Shown piece after piece: positions 35,801-50,800 of a DNA stretch of 64,000 nucleotides. The position numbers and the translations under genes were made by a program. The stretch is from Leptasterias polaris (Eukaryota; Echinodermata; Asteroidea; Forcipulatida; Asteriidae), in NCBI GenBank assembly GCA_037783415.1, contig JAZGTN010000003.1, positions 7,540,501 through 7,604,500 on the forward strand, given 5' to 3'. The stretch's first letter is position 1. Every line of letters begins with the position of its first letter. The notes beneath the pieces are model-generated. The model was given only the letters and a program-made list of their open reading frames with translations, ran no database searches and was not told where the DNA came from.

Positions 35801-38800
35801 GTTACATGTATTTGTAATAAAATCATGTTCATTTCAGTCTGTACCTTTTTGTAGCAAACTTTCTGTAAATTTTGTGTTTCAGAAAAATGATTGAAAATTG
35901 TTTACAATTGAATTCGGTCAGTGGGCACATCATTATTTACTATAGAGAAGTGTTTCAAATCTGAAAGTTTTTATATGTTAAATTTGTTTAGTTTTAAAAG
36001 AAATAGTACACCATCTTGGTGCTGCAGGTTTTATTTATTATAGATGTTCTTCTTTGGACGATTTTGACACCACATCATATTCCTTTGCTGTTTTAAAATC
36101 TCATTGCTAAAATTAATTAACCTATCAAAATACCTAATAATTAACACTTTGATATTTTAATCCTTTTTTAGAATTCTACTAATTAGGCAAGGATTTAAAT
36201 TGTAACTGTCATTATTTCACCCTCTTAGGCCTATATAGTTACTAGAGACAAATGTCTTCCCTTTTGTCTGTTTTGTTTGTAGATTGTTCACATCTTCTAT
36301 TAGAGAAAAATGTGTATTTACTGTGCACAGTTCAATTTAACCAAAAGCTGGTCTGCATGATGTACTTGAGTGCTTTATGTGCAATGGATACAGGACCATG
36401 TTGCAATCTTTAAGTACATTGTATGCACTGAGGTGACCTTGTCTTTTGTGTGTGTGGGTGTGTGTGTGTGAACCATTTATAGGTTTGCTTGACTGTACCC
36501 CATTGGTTTGCGTGACTGTACCCTAGCTCTCTGAGTGTTACATGTAAGATGCGTATTGATTAACCAAGTACGATTTCTACAGCATTCTTAGAAATTCCAA
36601 GGACAAGGTGAACATGTTTTATCAAATACACAACATAAAGGCAATTCTTTGGATAAGCTTGATCAGATTTGTTACTGTCTTTAATAAAATGTGGCATTTT
36701 GTTGTACAGTTTGGGAAATGAATGCTGTGGAGACATTTGTGGCTAGTCTAATTGCTCCCAGGTTTCAAGGAAATGGGAGTGTGTGAGTCACTGTCTGTTT
36801 GAAGCATACAGGGCATTGACTCAATGGAGGAGGGCATGAACAGTTTAAATCTTGTGAATGTCAGGAGTGAGCGCAGCCTCCAAGATGTACCACACCAAGC
36901 AATTCTTCTAACTCACCACAAATTTATTGTTCACCACAAATTGACATGATTAGGGTATTTGAGTCCAAGTTCTTAGAATGAAGTAAGGTCTCGATCTACA
37001 GTTCATCATGAAGAAGTTTGTTCAACCCAAGATGAATTTCCAAATATTCATGGGCTAATAAAGTACTAGTTTCTTTGTGTGTCTGATATTGCCATTGTAC
37101 ATCTCAGGGTTCATGACATTTTAAACTGAACTGGAACACCATTGTACTTGATTCTTTCAATCTTCAATTCTATTATCTGTGCATTTCAATTCGTTTGTTA
37201 CAATGTATGAATCTATGATCTCTTGATTGACAAAACTATGTCTATTTAAAATTCTAGTTAGATTTTGCTAATTTCACTAAGATTGCATTTATTGAATTTA
37301 ATATGGTTAATTATTTTTTTGTATTTAGTTAATAATGGGAAATATTATGCAGCGTACATAAAAATTGCTAAACCGTTGTCGTTGTTCACTTTTTTGTGTA
37401 ATATCAGATTTTGTTTATAAATTGTGACATTGCCAAACAAGTTTGGAAATCTCCTGGGCTATTAGTTAGTTTGTTGTATTTATTATCTCTGAAATAACTA
37501 GCTAGGACTTTACTACTTCAAAGAATTTATCCTGGAAGGGGATGGGTTTACTGACAATCCATTCTTGACAAGACCCCCAAGTGAATGTATTTTTAAGTAG
37601 TTTTAAAAGATCGTTTGAATCTGAGTCACTGACTGCATTGGGCTCAATGTTTGATGACAGTATTGAGTCAGTTACATGAGGAGTGATTCATAACGATGTG
37701 ACACCATTATTATCCAACAGAAGGTCTGTAGATTTCCATGTGGGTGCGGTAGTAAATGCGGTAGTAAATTAATTCCCTTTTTTCTCTTTTGCTGTTAGAA
37801 TAGAAACCAAATTGACAAAAATATCATCATTCATCCAAGCAATAAGCATAAATTCTATAGATAGCGCAACTGAGCATCAAACATGAACTTTTCAAAAATT
37901 TAATGTACCATTAACATTTAAATGCATTATTTGCTTTCTAATAATAATTTTTATAAAGTTGTTTCCTGGTTTGTGAAAATTTTGAAAAAGTCAAGAGAGG
38001 AAACTACCTATTTAGTAAATCTTTGTTTTTACTATGAATTAACAGTGAGTTACCAACAATATTTTTATGTAAGTTTTAGATTTTCCCCAGAAATGTGTAT
38101 TGTTGACCCAGGATGTAACATGCCTGGAATTGGGTAGAAGCCAGGGAGGCCATGGCCTCTGTTGCCCTAATCTTGGCCTTGGTGCCCCTTCAAAGTATTC
38201 CCATTATAGTTTTTTTTTATTTTGCAGTTGAAGTGCTCAATTTTTTTGCAATGTCTCTGCCCACTCAAATATGAAAATCCAGGCCTATGAGAGTATTGAC
38301 TTTTGCATGAATTTTTAAATACAAATGGGCCAAATTTGCTTTAAGTTGTTAAACAGAAAACAATTCTGCCAAGCAAAATGAACAGGAAACCAGTCACAAA
38401 CAGAAATTTATGAAATGATACACTTTGGCTGGTAACCGGTTTTGCTAAGCAGTATTTGACTGTGCTTCTGAAGAATGTTTTGTTTTTGCGGAACAGTTTT
38501 ATGAAGTTGGGCCCTGGCTATGGCTAGTATAGGAGTAGTGAATAAATTATGGACTTGCTAGCTCTACATGTGGGTAATATCATTTGGTTCTCGATATGGG
38601 GCATGGTGTGTGTCCCCCCCCCCCCCCCCCCCCAAAAAAAATGTATTTCATTGTGTGCTTGGATTCTCAGGAATCTTTAGAGTTTTTTAGTCCGGAGTAC
38701 TTCTGTACAAGAGGAAAATAGTGTATTAATTAACCCTCTTGCTGTCTGACCATTCAATACTATTCACTGTGGTTTTGAATGATAGATAAGCTATGCCAGC

Positions 38801-41800
38801 CTTGCAATATGATACCATGAGGGAATGCATGTACACAGTACACAGTTAGTTCTGTGCACAGTTGTGCCACCATACACAACTTTGGCAGTTGAATGGTTTC
38901 AAATGGTTGGTCAACTCACTTGAAAATGTTGCGAACAGTAGGAGGGTTAATGAACGGGAACGCTTGGGGGAGGGTAACCTGTGCTCTAATGGAGCATGGT
39001 ATGTACATATAATATGTACATGTACATACAGCTAGTGTAGTCAACAAGGATAATAACTGTTTACAATTACATGCAGATGATACACTATTGTGTATCACCA
39101 AATTATCATGACTTGTGGCTGGAGGTACCTGTACAGCCCTAATAAAACTACACATATTTGGATAATAATATATTAATGTCTGTATTCCACAATTGATCGA
39201 CATAACTCAGCGAATGCCTTGTTTATGTCTCTCATTGTTAGAGCTTCATGGTTTGGGTATTTATTACTCTGAGGTATTTGGGGATTTTGAAAGAGTAGCC
39301 TTTATCACACAGTGCCCCCATTTCACCAGGTGTGTCTATAGAATGTCAAGTATTTGTAAATCACTGGCTTTGTACACAGAGGTGTGTTGACTCCTAATGT
39401 CATGAAGTACATGTAGGCCTACCCCCTAGATCATTAGTAACAAACCCAACTGTCTTTAAAGGGAGGGTATGCATTTGGTAGTTACTCCAAATATTAACCC
39501 TAACAATCCCTAACCCTACAAATTCAAACAGGGCAAAGTGTTTAATTTTGTTAGGTTAAGTACAGTGAAGTTAGGATTGGGTGTTTGATTCTGTGGGATT
39601 GTGTATCCTTGCTGCCAAGTAATGGTGTTTGAATTTGATTGAGTGGGTATGGTGGATGTGTGAAATGTACATGTCTGGCATTGCTCTTTCCTCCATGGTC
39701 TAATGAGATAGTTGTTGGATTATGTTACGTTGGGTACTGTGTGATTTCACTGATCAAATTTTGCACATGCCAAGTGTACACACTCCAACAAAATCAAACA
39801 AAAAAGGCCTGTTGGAGTTTGTTAGGTTGTGTATCGTCCCCCTAAGATTGGGTACAGTTCCCATCGCATGGTAGTATAGGCTGTTGGAATGTGTTGGGTT
39901 AGGGATGGATTCTAGTAAAAACTCTTTGGGAGTTAGGGTTAATGACTATAAAAACCTACTTGGTAAGAAGCACTGCAGCTGTTGATAATGTTTAACATTT
40001 TGAGAAATAATTCCCTTCAAAGGAATGTGGTTTTAGATAGAGAGGGATCCAAAACAGTTAAATCTGAGAAACTTTTCTGCATGAAATGTTTTATTGTGTA
40101 ATCCAGTTACGGATTATGTTGATGTTTGGACCAAGGGACATTAATACACAAAATTTCAAAGAAAAACCAATTGGCTTCAGAAGCAGAAGCTGTCACCTGG
40201 CCAATGTGCATTTTTATAGCCAATTCCATGTCCATTTTTACTTGGCTTCTAGAGAGTTGTCAAAGCAATTTGCTCTGAATTTGAAATAAGGCCCAGATCT
40301 TAACTCTCTGACCAAATTGGCGACTCTGATTGCGGCTGGGAGTAGGTTGTTGCATTATCGAGTGTTGAAGTATAGGACATCATTAGCAACAGTCACCCTT
40401 AGTAACAGTCATAGCCGTAGCTGTAGCCACCACTTTGGATACGGCCTAAGACTGGCCTAAGAAACTCAGAAACTCATTGCTCTTTTATAATGTAACAATA
40501 ATTTAAACTGTGTTTGTTTTTATACATTGTAGATGATGGTTTGGTACATTATAAGACTTGTGCAATGTGCATTTTATTTGGAACTGTAAAAAAAAAATCA
40601 TGTGTAAAGCATTGGAATGGGTTTCCATAGACCAGTGTTTACATACCATTTAAGTTCAATAGGTTCAGTGTTTCAACATTTCAGTTGGCCAACAAAAAGG
40701 GGGGGGGGGGGAATATCTGTGCAATGATTGAATACTCTCTGTAGGCATTGACTAGAAAAAAATAACACTAGAGGGATTTTATGGGTTTTGTCGGCCACTT
40801 TGAGTTATGACTGAGTGTATGTGTTGGCCTACTTCAAACCTGTGCACAGTGTATGCTGTCTGAAATGTGTGCATACCGGGTCAGTGTTTTGGGGATTTTC
40901 TTAAAACAAATGTGTCTTTCAGCATGAAGTTCATAGGTCAATTGTCAAAGGTTGTAATTGGATCACTGTGTCCTTTAAAAGCAAGGCACTTAATCAATAT
41001 TGCTTTGTCCTTCAGATGGGACGTAAAGGGATAGATCTCTGTTGTTTTGTAATGCGTGTAAAAGAACCCAGTACACTTATTGTAAAGAGAAAGTGCTTGC
41101 CCCGGTGTTTCTGACATGGTCAGGCACTGGCAGTAATATGCGCCACCTTGCCTTGTAGGCCTATCCCTTTCAGTGTTGTGGTATCGTGATTGCTTCGTCT
41201 CAAAAAATCTTTCATAAACAATCTCCACCAGATTTTATATTTCGGTGCCAGGAGAGTCATCAATGACTGACATGGCAATTGTACACTTTTATTGTTATTA
41301 TTATTACCTTAATTGCAAATAATGATACATTGTAGAAGTAAGTGTAGGTACATTGTAATGGAGTGTAGTTTAATCAAAAAGTTGGTTGAACTTTATGAGG
41401 AATAAAGAGCTAAGTCAACTTATATTTTTAGAATGCATGCAGTCATCTTTTTCTTTTCAAGTATGAACCTGGTATGAACATATGTGATAAATCTGTGCAT
41501 ATTCACCATTCATCGCCATTTGAAAATGATTAAACTAGTCTTTTTTAAATAATACAAACTATATGTGTACACTGGTTTCTATCGAACATCCCCACATCAA
41601 TAGTTACTTGTACAGCCTTTTCAAGACAATTTGTAAAAGGTATTAAAACCAGAGCTTGCATCCTGTGCGTGCTTGCAAGTTCTGAAGAATTACCACATGG
41701 GTTAAGGTCATCCTGTTATGAGATTTAAAGGGAAGATTAAACAGAAAAAAAGAAAAAGAAAGGGGGATCAGGGAGGTGGTGGGTGTGTGTTAAAATAGCC

Positions 41801-44800
41801 GTGTAAATGCTAGACTACTGCCGGCATTAAATGGGTACTCTGTTAAAGGAATGCTAGGTTACTATAATATTTAGCAAGTTGTTTTCCAATATCAAGAACA
41901 TACATGAAAGGATCTGCAACGCTCACAATTCAGTTTGGTTTGTAATAATAGTTTGTCTGAGGAAGGAGGAATGGTTTGTCTTGTACTTGTTGATAATGAT
42001 GTCAAGGAAGTGAACTTATATGGGCCCCTCTTTTATGAAAATGTTCTTGCTTTAAGAGCTCCGAGTTATAAATATTTGTAGAATAAACAGGGTTCACCCT
42101 TAACTTTTTTAGTGACTGGCCAGCAGGACCAGTCAGCTTGTCATAATCACTAGCCCGTGACCTTTTTCACTTGTCCATATTTCAAACGAAATAGGTAAGC
42201 TTTTCAACACTGAACTAGTCAGCCCGACCACTTATTGAAACAATATTGACAGGTTGTGTTATGTTTTAACTAGCATTTTGCCAGCAGACCACTGTTAAGG
42301 GAAACGCTGATAAATTGTTCCCTTTCAACAGTGTGCTTTTACTGCTTGTCTGGATGTCTTCAACTGACATCACAATTCTTAGAATATTATTGTTTATTTC
42401 CTTATACCTATTATGGAATGTGTTGATGATTTCCCAGCTGAAGGTTAGATAGATGTGAGAAGTACATGCCTGACCAATCCCCTGTAAGGTCACCCCAGAC
42501 CAGTAAGGTCATCCTGGGTAGGCTAGTACATTAGTAGCAGTGCAGTGCATAAGTGTGGTGCCTGGTTATTGTGATGCAAGGTCCTGAACTCTGCCTGACC
42601 CTGGATAACAACAATGGGTGATGGACAGTGTTTTATAATGGACATGTAGTGGCTGGGCCTTTGCATGCATAGGTAATCAATAATGAATGGACAATGCAGG
42701 ATGGGCAGAATTGGTTATTTGGAATCTGCTGACCAAAGTTGTATCTTACACCTGAAAAGCACATTGTATGTAACCTTGATGAACTTTTGAACCTAGGTTC
42801 CTGTCTATGGAATGAAGTTTACATGTAACTCGCAGACATTTGAAATTGATGGGTTTATCGCATGTAGATCTGCGCCAGTTCCAAAGAACTTCCCTTAACG
42901 AATTAAGATTTAAACCATTACAATGTTTCAATGTATTGCATTGGACTGTATGCCATCCCAGCCTCAGTTTAGTCTCATGTACAGTGTATGTCAGGAGAAT
43001 TATATATGTAAAGCTGCTCCATCTTATGTGAAATTTCCCATAATGACTTTAAAACGTGTCCACTCTGAGATTTCAAGGAAATGAAGTAAGCGACTACCTG
43101 AGAGATTGTCACATGGTAGAATACAACCCATGATGATAATGCAATACTTTAATTATTGTGAGTAGCAGGAAATGATCTTGAACAACATGTGGCATGAGTT
43201 AAAGGAAGGTACATCATGTGCAGTAACAAAAATTAGTGAACATTTAGAAGTACATGCTAAAGACATTTTGGTTTTTGTTACAAAACTTAAAAACTGTGCA
43301 ATGAATGGTTTCAACAAGAAACTTCTGTCTTGTGTTCTCCAAGTCTAAGAACATTGGACAATACAGCACTGTTTGTCTCAGTGTAAGAACTGATAAAAAC
43401 CTCAGACCTCAAACCATAGAGCAAGGACAGAGCTCAAACAAAGGCTTATCTTATTGGGGTGGTCACTCCATGATATTCTTACATGTATGCTTTAACCAAC
43501 AATGGTTGATTGTGCAGGTAGTCAAAAAGGAAAGATCCAGGGTTCAGGAAGGGGTTCAGAAAGGAATAAGAAAACCTTTAGGGTTTTATTAAATAGGTGC
43601 TAAACTCACAAGACAAGAAGGTCCTGTGTGTGACACCCCTGTTGGACAAAAATGGCTATTGATTTGAGAAACTAACAGCACTGCAGCAGGATGACTGTAT
43701 AGGGATCTTTACCTACACTACAGCCCCTGGGCCTGGTTTAAAAGTCAGATTTAGTACTATCAGATTGTCACTGGCTGCCACTGAAGGCCTCTTGACCATT
43801 AATAGTATGATGAAAAAATGGCACTATTCAAGTGAAAGCAGCCATGGACAAGTCAGCTGAGTACAGTGTCTTCTTGCTGAGAAAGCAGCAAAAACTGTCA
43901 CAGTATTTTCACAAGAATGTCAAATCCATCATTGTTTAGCGAGGTGACAGCAGGTACAAATGTACTAACCGCACCTCTGGCCACAGCATTTGCGAACAGA
44001 GACAAACCCTCAGAATCCGGAGAACCAATTCGTGCATGATTGTTTCTACGATTCAAATATTTTGGGGTAGAAAATTATCCAAACCGTATTACTTTGAAGG
44101 GAATCCTTTCTCAAAATAGTGTTATAGCTGCAGTGCTTTTTACCAAGTAAGGTTTTATATTCATTAGTTTTCGGAACATTTATCAATCTGTGACCCTTCC
44201 TTTAAACCTATTTTTAAACCATCTTGTGAAACCCTTTTGGGTTACTATTCATAAAAGTCAGTATTTCTTACCCCATTCTTCCCTCTACAACAAAATTGGG
44301 ATTCATCCCAAAAAGTTCATCTGAGTCATCGATCCCAAAATAAACTGATAGTAAATTAACACCAACAAACAAAACACAACAATGGAAGGGCGTTCAGGAG
44401 GACATGCTGTAGTGACTCTTGTACCATCATAGGAATACAAAGTGAATGCCCCACAGGTCTATGAGACACCCTTTTAGTGTATCATTAGAATACTTTTGCT
44501 ATGACTCATAAGTTAGAACCGCAATATAAACATGGAACAGAGAATGAGCTAGTAAACAGTGAACTTTGTCAAACTTAATTCTGTAAACATTGGTTGTTTT
44601 GGTGTATTCAATTGTAGCTTGGTATGGCGGTGGTACTGCAACATGTGGAAGAGTTGCGTAAGGCCGCTTACCTAAAAGTGAAACAGTTGTGTATAACTTG
44701 AGTAGAACTGTACTGTCATGTCATTGGTATGTTTTGCACACTGTTTGTATCTAGTTATGTTGTAGTGCTAGCCTTCAAAGCCTACCACCAATAGGCACTG

Positions 44801-47800
44801 GTTGAATGCGCAAGCTTATGATTGAAACTTAGAAACGGTACTTCTGAATTATTCTGGCCCACCAAACCTCAAGTTGATGTACATTCGAGCCATTTCAAAC
44901 AAGGGTTTGTTGTATGCATTAAAGTCTGTGCTGCACCCCCCTCCCATTGCTCAGAACCTTTGCCTTTGCCCCCTCCCCCTCACTCAGAACCTTTGCCCCC
45001 CCCCCCCGTCCCATATGAGATCGATAAAAATGCACAAATGTATGGTTCGATACATAAAAGAGCCCCTAACAAATTATTTTGTGAGGTTACCAAGCAAAAC
45101 CAAAAATAATTGTTACGCCACCGATTGAAGTGAGGTAAGGTAATTTTTAACTTACAAATTACATTTTTATTACAACTTCACTGGTACTTAGTGAGCTCAA
45201 CATTTGGCAAGGTACATGTAGTACACCTCAAGTAATGTTTGTTTACCAACGAGTTCCCATCTTGCAATTTAGAATAATCCGTGTGCAGTCCAAACAGAAA
45301 GCTAAACAATTGTGAAACAAGAATGGGAAATTCCCTAAAATAAAAAATATCACCTAGTGTAAATTTGCAATTACTATTGAACCCTTATACCAACATCAAC
45401 ACAAAGCTACTGCTGTCACGTTCGCCATTGTGGGAGTCATCTCTTATGTTTTCAACGCCGCTGTGCCTAAAATGCGTGATTCACTGTTTAAAACACCGAA
45501 ACATTGATGCCCAAACTGGCACAATCAAGATTATTGTGGTGATGATGTCATGTGAATCAGGTCTATACAAAACATATATGATTGGTGAGGTACATGTATG
45601 ACGCAGGGCCTTGAATGTCATCTTTGAAAGGGCACAGGGCATTTGTTGTTTTCAAAATGAACTTCCATCGGAAAATCTTGAAGTCTATGGGAATCCTTTG
45701 AAGGGGCACAGCAGCCAAAATAAGGGCCACAGAGGCTATGGCCTCTGTGGACTCCATCAGTCCATGTAATTCCAGGCCTTTAATAATAATAATAATAATA
45801 ATAATACTTGGTTCTTATATAGCGCTTTATCACACCCCCTAGGGGCGTATCAAAGCGCTCAGTATTTTTTCCTACAAGGTATGTGGAGCTACGTTTTGAA
45901 GTATGAGACCTATTCCTTTACATAGCACCATGTAATGGTTTACAAGGTGCTGTGGCGCAATATGCAGCCAATCAAACCAGGAACACCGGGGCGAACCCCT
46001 TCTCTTTTCGATAAGTGCGCTGGGTTCTTTTACGTGCATTACACAACACACGGGACCAACGGCTTTACGCCCCATCCGAAGGACGAAGCAATAATGGTTA
46101 AGTGTCTTGCTTAAGGACACAGGTGTCACGACCGGGACTCGAACCCACACTCTGCTGATCTGAAACACCAGAACTTGGGTCCGGTGCTCTTATCCACTCG
46201 GCCACGACACGCCTTTGATGCAACAGAAACACATTCAAAAGGACACTGCAAGGAGATTTATTGCTTTGTTTCTAATGAAAATAGAAAAATATCTAAAGAG
46301 TGACTTTTGTTGGAGGCCCCCAAACTACAATTTTAGATTGGTTCTATAAACCGATCATGTACTGAAACCAAAACCAACTGCCATTTCAGGGTAACAGATA
46401 TATTGGGTATACATTGCAGATGCATAAATTACCATTCAAAGCAAATTACTTGTAAAATATTGTTCAATACATAAACGGGGAAAAAAACTATTCCAAATTA
46501 AATTTCAAACCTAAAAGAATTAAAACTGTTTGCATTAAGTTAGTTTATAAATGCTGTAAAAACATTGGTTGTGTTTTATTTTTGTTTGAGTAAATGACTG
46601 ATTAATGTAAAAAAACCTAAATCATGATGCACAATTCCCAATAGCTCAAAAAATTGAAGTCAATTTACCAGTATGGTGGGATTCGAACCCACGACCTTTT
46701 GCATTGCTAGAGCAGATGTCTTACCACAAGACCACCGAACTCGGAAAAGTACTGAGTATACAGTGCTTTATACACATCAGTGTAAGTGTAAAAAACAAAT
46801 AACATTCTTAATCCCTGATGCGAAAAAAAATAAAATAAAAACAGTAACATCTATCAATTTACTATGTTGTCCCAAATGTACCCAGGTATTCATTTCCTAC
46901 ATACTGTCCTTTCCAAGAAAAAAAGGGAATTCTGAAATAAATTACGGTGATATAAATTTGTCCAAAAAAGTCATGAAAATATCTTGTTTAAAGGGTGTGT
47001 ACAACATTGGTAAGAATGAAAATATAAATGTTCACAGATTTGCACATAACTTACATGGTATAAAGATGGTCATGGTGGAAAACTTCCCTTGAAATAGTTT
47101 TGCTTGAAATGCCATAGTTTTTAGGAAATGAGTAAAACAATAGTCTTTATCCTGCAGGATAAATTCCGATGTTTGAAAAGAAGTTAAAACATATAAGGGG
47201 TTTTTTCAGTTTTTATATCACATGTATACGTGTTTTTAGTTTACTGGTAACCCCTGTAATTGGTGTGTCCTTGAAATGTGACGAAAATAAAGTGAAATAA
47301 ACAAAATTAAAATGAATTTCAGTGAAATAGGTCTTTAAGTTTTCAAGAAAACAGCATGTAGCAGTGTAATTTGTTACATATCGTTTCCATTGTATATATT
47401 TCCTTGTAACTCAATCAGTCAAAAGAGAAGAGTTTGTTTTATCAAATATGACATAATTTTAGATCTTTTTTTATTCCAGACACTTCGCAGTACTACTAGG
47501 CCTTAACTTAACTCCCATTTATGCCTTGAAATTGAAATAAATATAACGTTGTTCTGGGAATCACTCTGGCACTAGCATTTTTTTTTAGTTTCTATTATTT
47601 TTTATTATTATAGTTCAGCCACAAATCTAGTCATAAATTATTATGACCAACCGCCCCCCCCTTATATACCATCACAAATGTCCTTGAAAGCACACACATT
47701 GACACTCCAACCATAGCTTTACCTTCAACATTATAACCCATTAGGCATCTCCAGTTTCATCGCGCATAGATAATGAGCCTGTATCCCTGGCCCTATGCTG

Positions 47801-50800
47801 ATTGGTTACCAGCTAGTATTCCATGCTGACCTGGGAGAGAATGTAAAGCAATCCCTGGGAGATGATCGTAACTCACTGTACCCCTACAAATAATAATATG
47901 AAACCTTCATCAATGTGTACATATAGGATGTATACATTTCTTGACAACAATTTATGCATGAACCCTATGCAGGTACATGTGTACAGTAAAATGAGCTAAT
48001 TTTAGTTGAGAAAAACAAATTTTTACACATTTTGCAAATTTTATGATTCGTATGGAAAATATGCTACGCATACTATAGAAAAAAATGCCCTCACATGCAG
48101 ACTTTTAAGCATGAAATTCTCCTGCTTAGACAAATTATAACATGTTAGGATTTCACTCCCTTTGCATATTTTGAAACTACAGGTTTGTGTACCACACAAC
48201 TGTAGGCCTTTTATATGTGTTTTGTAATGATAGAAGGGTATCATTTTGCATTGAGAAAGCATTATTTGGATGAGCACAACTTACAAACGTTACTTTTGAT
48301 TCGTCTACATTTATTTTAAAATGTTCATGTTTGGGAATGTTTATTTTATTCCCCTTCCACCATATTGGTTTTTGTGATTTTACAATAAAACACTGCATTA
48401 AAAGCAATACTTCCTCTACCATTGTCTCACACATACACCATGGTTCTCACCATGCACAAGCTAGCATATCGGGCCAATTTGTTTTTTTATATATGGTAGA
48501 ATGCTCCAGATTGCTAGAATGCTCCAGATTGCGCAGTAGGGCTTTAAAAAGCAAGATAAACACAGAGTAGAAAACATTCCGAAGACCTTGTTCCATTTCA
48601 GTGCACTTCGGCCAAACATCCAACAATTATTTTGGATCCAGAATTCCCCACAGTTTTGGAAAAAACCTGGGGAGAACTCTCTAACAACAATTCACCAGTC
48701 TTCTGTTAGATAAATTAACTGGCAAAAGTAACAATTTGAAAAAACAACGCAGCAGCTTTGGCGTTAAACTGTAAAGTCCTAATAATAGAAGAGTTTTATC
48801 AAACTCAAGGTATGAGACAGTTAATGTTGTCCATGAGGCTGGTACAGGAGATAAAACACTGAGAGAACTAAAACAGCGGCATTGTAAAAACGCATGGTGT
48901 GTTTTTGTTCACTGTTTTCCTGATCTTGTTTTAACCTTGACTTTTCAAACGGCCATGACAATTCAATTTGGATGGTTCCATATTTTTACCCGGTATTGAA
49001 ATATGACCAAATTTGGAGGTCAGGGGAGGAATGAAGAAGCCATGGGAAGGTCTAATTCCAAGGAAATCCGGAACTGGTTTTGTGATATCTATGTAGTAAC
49101 TTCCTTTTGCTAACCTGGATGGATGTGATAAGGATGCATTATGTCAGAGAGTGAAAGAATGAGAAGTGAACAGACTGCAAGTCTAGCAGGTATTGAAAAC
49201 GAGAAAACAACTCAAATAAAGACTACATTTTGTCCATGAAGTCAAATCTTCTTTTTAACTCTATTATACACAAATCTTGAAAGTAAAAAAAATTGTGTCA
49301 ATGCAATTAAAATTTCATGTGATACGAATACACAACTTTGGCAGTTGAATGGTTTCAAATGGTTGGTCAACTCACTTGAAAATGTTGCGAACAGTAGGAG
49401 GGTTTTAATGATAACATAAGGCTTAGTTGGGCAACACTCTGAATTGTTTGCAAATAAATTGGAAATGGAGGACAAGTCTTATTCTGGGGTTTTCTTTGTT
49501 GATTTGGGAAATTTATTTCACTTACATACATTGCATAGCTGAATTTAACTTTCCCGAGGCGACAATATTATATAATTTTTAGGTACCAAGCCCATTTCTT
49601 CATTGTGGTGTGGTGCTGGTTCTATCTAAAATGAAATCAGACAGGAGTTTTAGGTTCTGTACATTCTCTTGTAGCAGGCATATTATTCTTCCTAATTAGT
49701 CTGAATTCCGATTTCTTTTTGCCCTTGGAAAAATCAGAAAAATTGTGATTAAATAGCCTGAAAAATATATTAAACCATACAGGTTATAAACAAGTAGGTC
49801 AGCCCTTGTGCTCAAACATTATTTTCCTACTTTTTTCCAAGCACCGAATATAATGCCTGTTGTAGTATGGTGCTACTCACATTGGTATCCTATTTGAGTC
49901 ACATTGGTATCCTATTTAACCATTCAAATACTTTTTTAATTGTCTGCAGGGTAAGCTGGTGCAGTTATTCGGAAGGCAGTTGGCAATCAAACAACGAGTC
50001 AAGAACAATGGCTACCATATGGACAATGAGTTAAACCAGTTTCCTAATCTACGACAATGGTTGCATGTTGTAGACATACAAGGAAATGCAGTGGAGGTAA
50101 AGAATGTTTAATAAGTACCCTTCCTCTTCCCATCACCAATGATTCATATAACTTGGATTATGTTCAGAAACATAAGTTTTTAGGTTTTTTTTTCTCTGTC
50201 TTCACAAAGGATTTTGTGATGTTTTTTATTTGTGGAATGAAGACCAGTTTGAAAGAGAAAATAAAAAACATCATAATCAAGAAGTCATTCCTTTTGTTAA
50301 AAACAAACAATATATTTGAAGTCTAAAAGATTCTGATTTGTCAGAAACCAATCTTGTGGCAGATTATTAACTTGCATCGATCAAAACCAGGGTCTCATTT
50401 TATAAGGGTTGATAAGCAGAACAGGCTGCTTAAAATTGTTACTTTAGCTGGTAACCAAGCAATGCACATTAAATGAGACTTTGGCTGGTAACCAAGCAAT
50501 GTACATTACATGACACTTTAGCTGGTAACCAAGCAATGCACATTAAATGACACTTTGGCTGGTAACCAAGCAATGCACATTACATGACACTTTGGCTGGT
50601 AACCAAGCAATGTTTCTCTGCTTAGCAACTTTGTATACTAAGCAGGATCTATTTTCATGGCTCTGCTTAACACAGAGCAGAGCCATGAAATTGGACCCAG
50701 CTATGGAACTGGTTCCTGAATCAGCATGCATTGTGTACAGGGCCCAATTTCATGGCTCTGCTTACCGCCGAATTCTGTGCATGCGATCGCCATCCTCCGC

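Larger units (their letters stand above)
33003..49949 (+). other. KSR intron 1, 16.9 kb, repeats only
   Basis: I read this intron for extra exons and found none I would defend. It contains a fold-back repeat, SINE copies, several short TIR elements, a (GT)n run at about 36448-36470, a poly-C run at about 38610-38633, an (ATT)n tail at 45780-45804, and long plain AT-rich DNA. A large first intron is common in KSR genes. Confidence 0.7.

Noticed and set aside
39490..39525. Telomere-like CCCTAA units
   Set aside because: There are only a few scattered units with no array.
44613..44700. Possible extra KSR exon after TTGTAG
   Set aside because: The reading LGMAVVLQHVEELRKA has no KSR counterpart, exon 1 joins exon 2 in frame without it, and no clear donor follows in a sensible frame.
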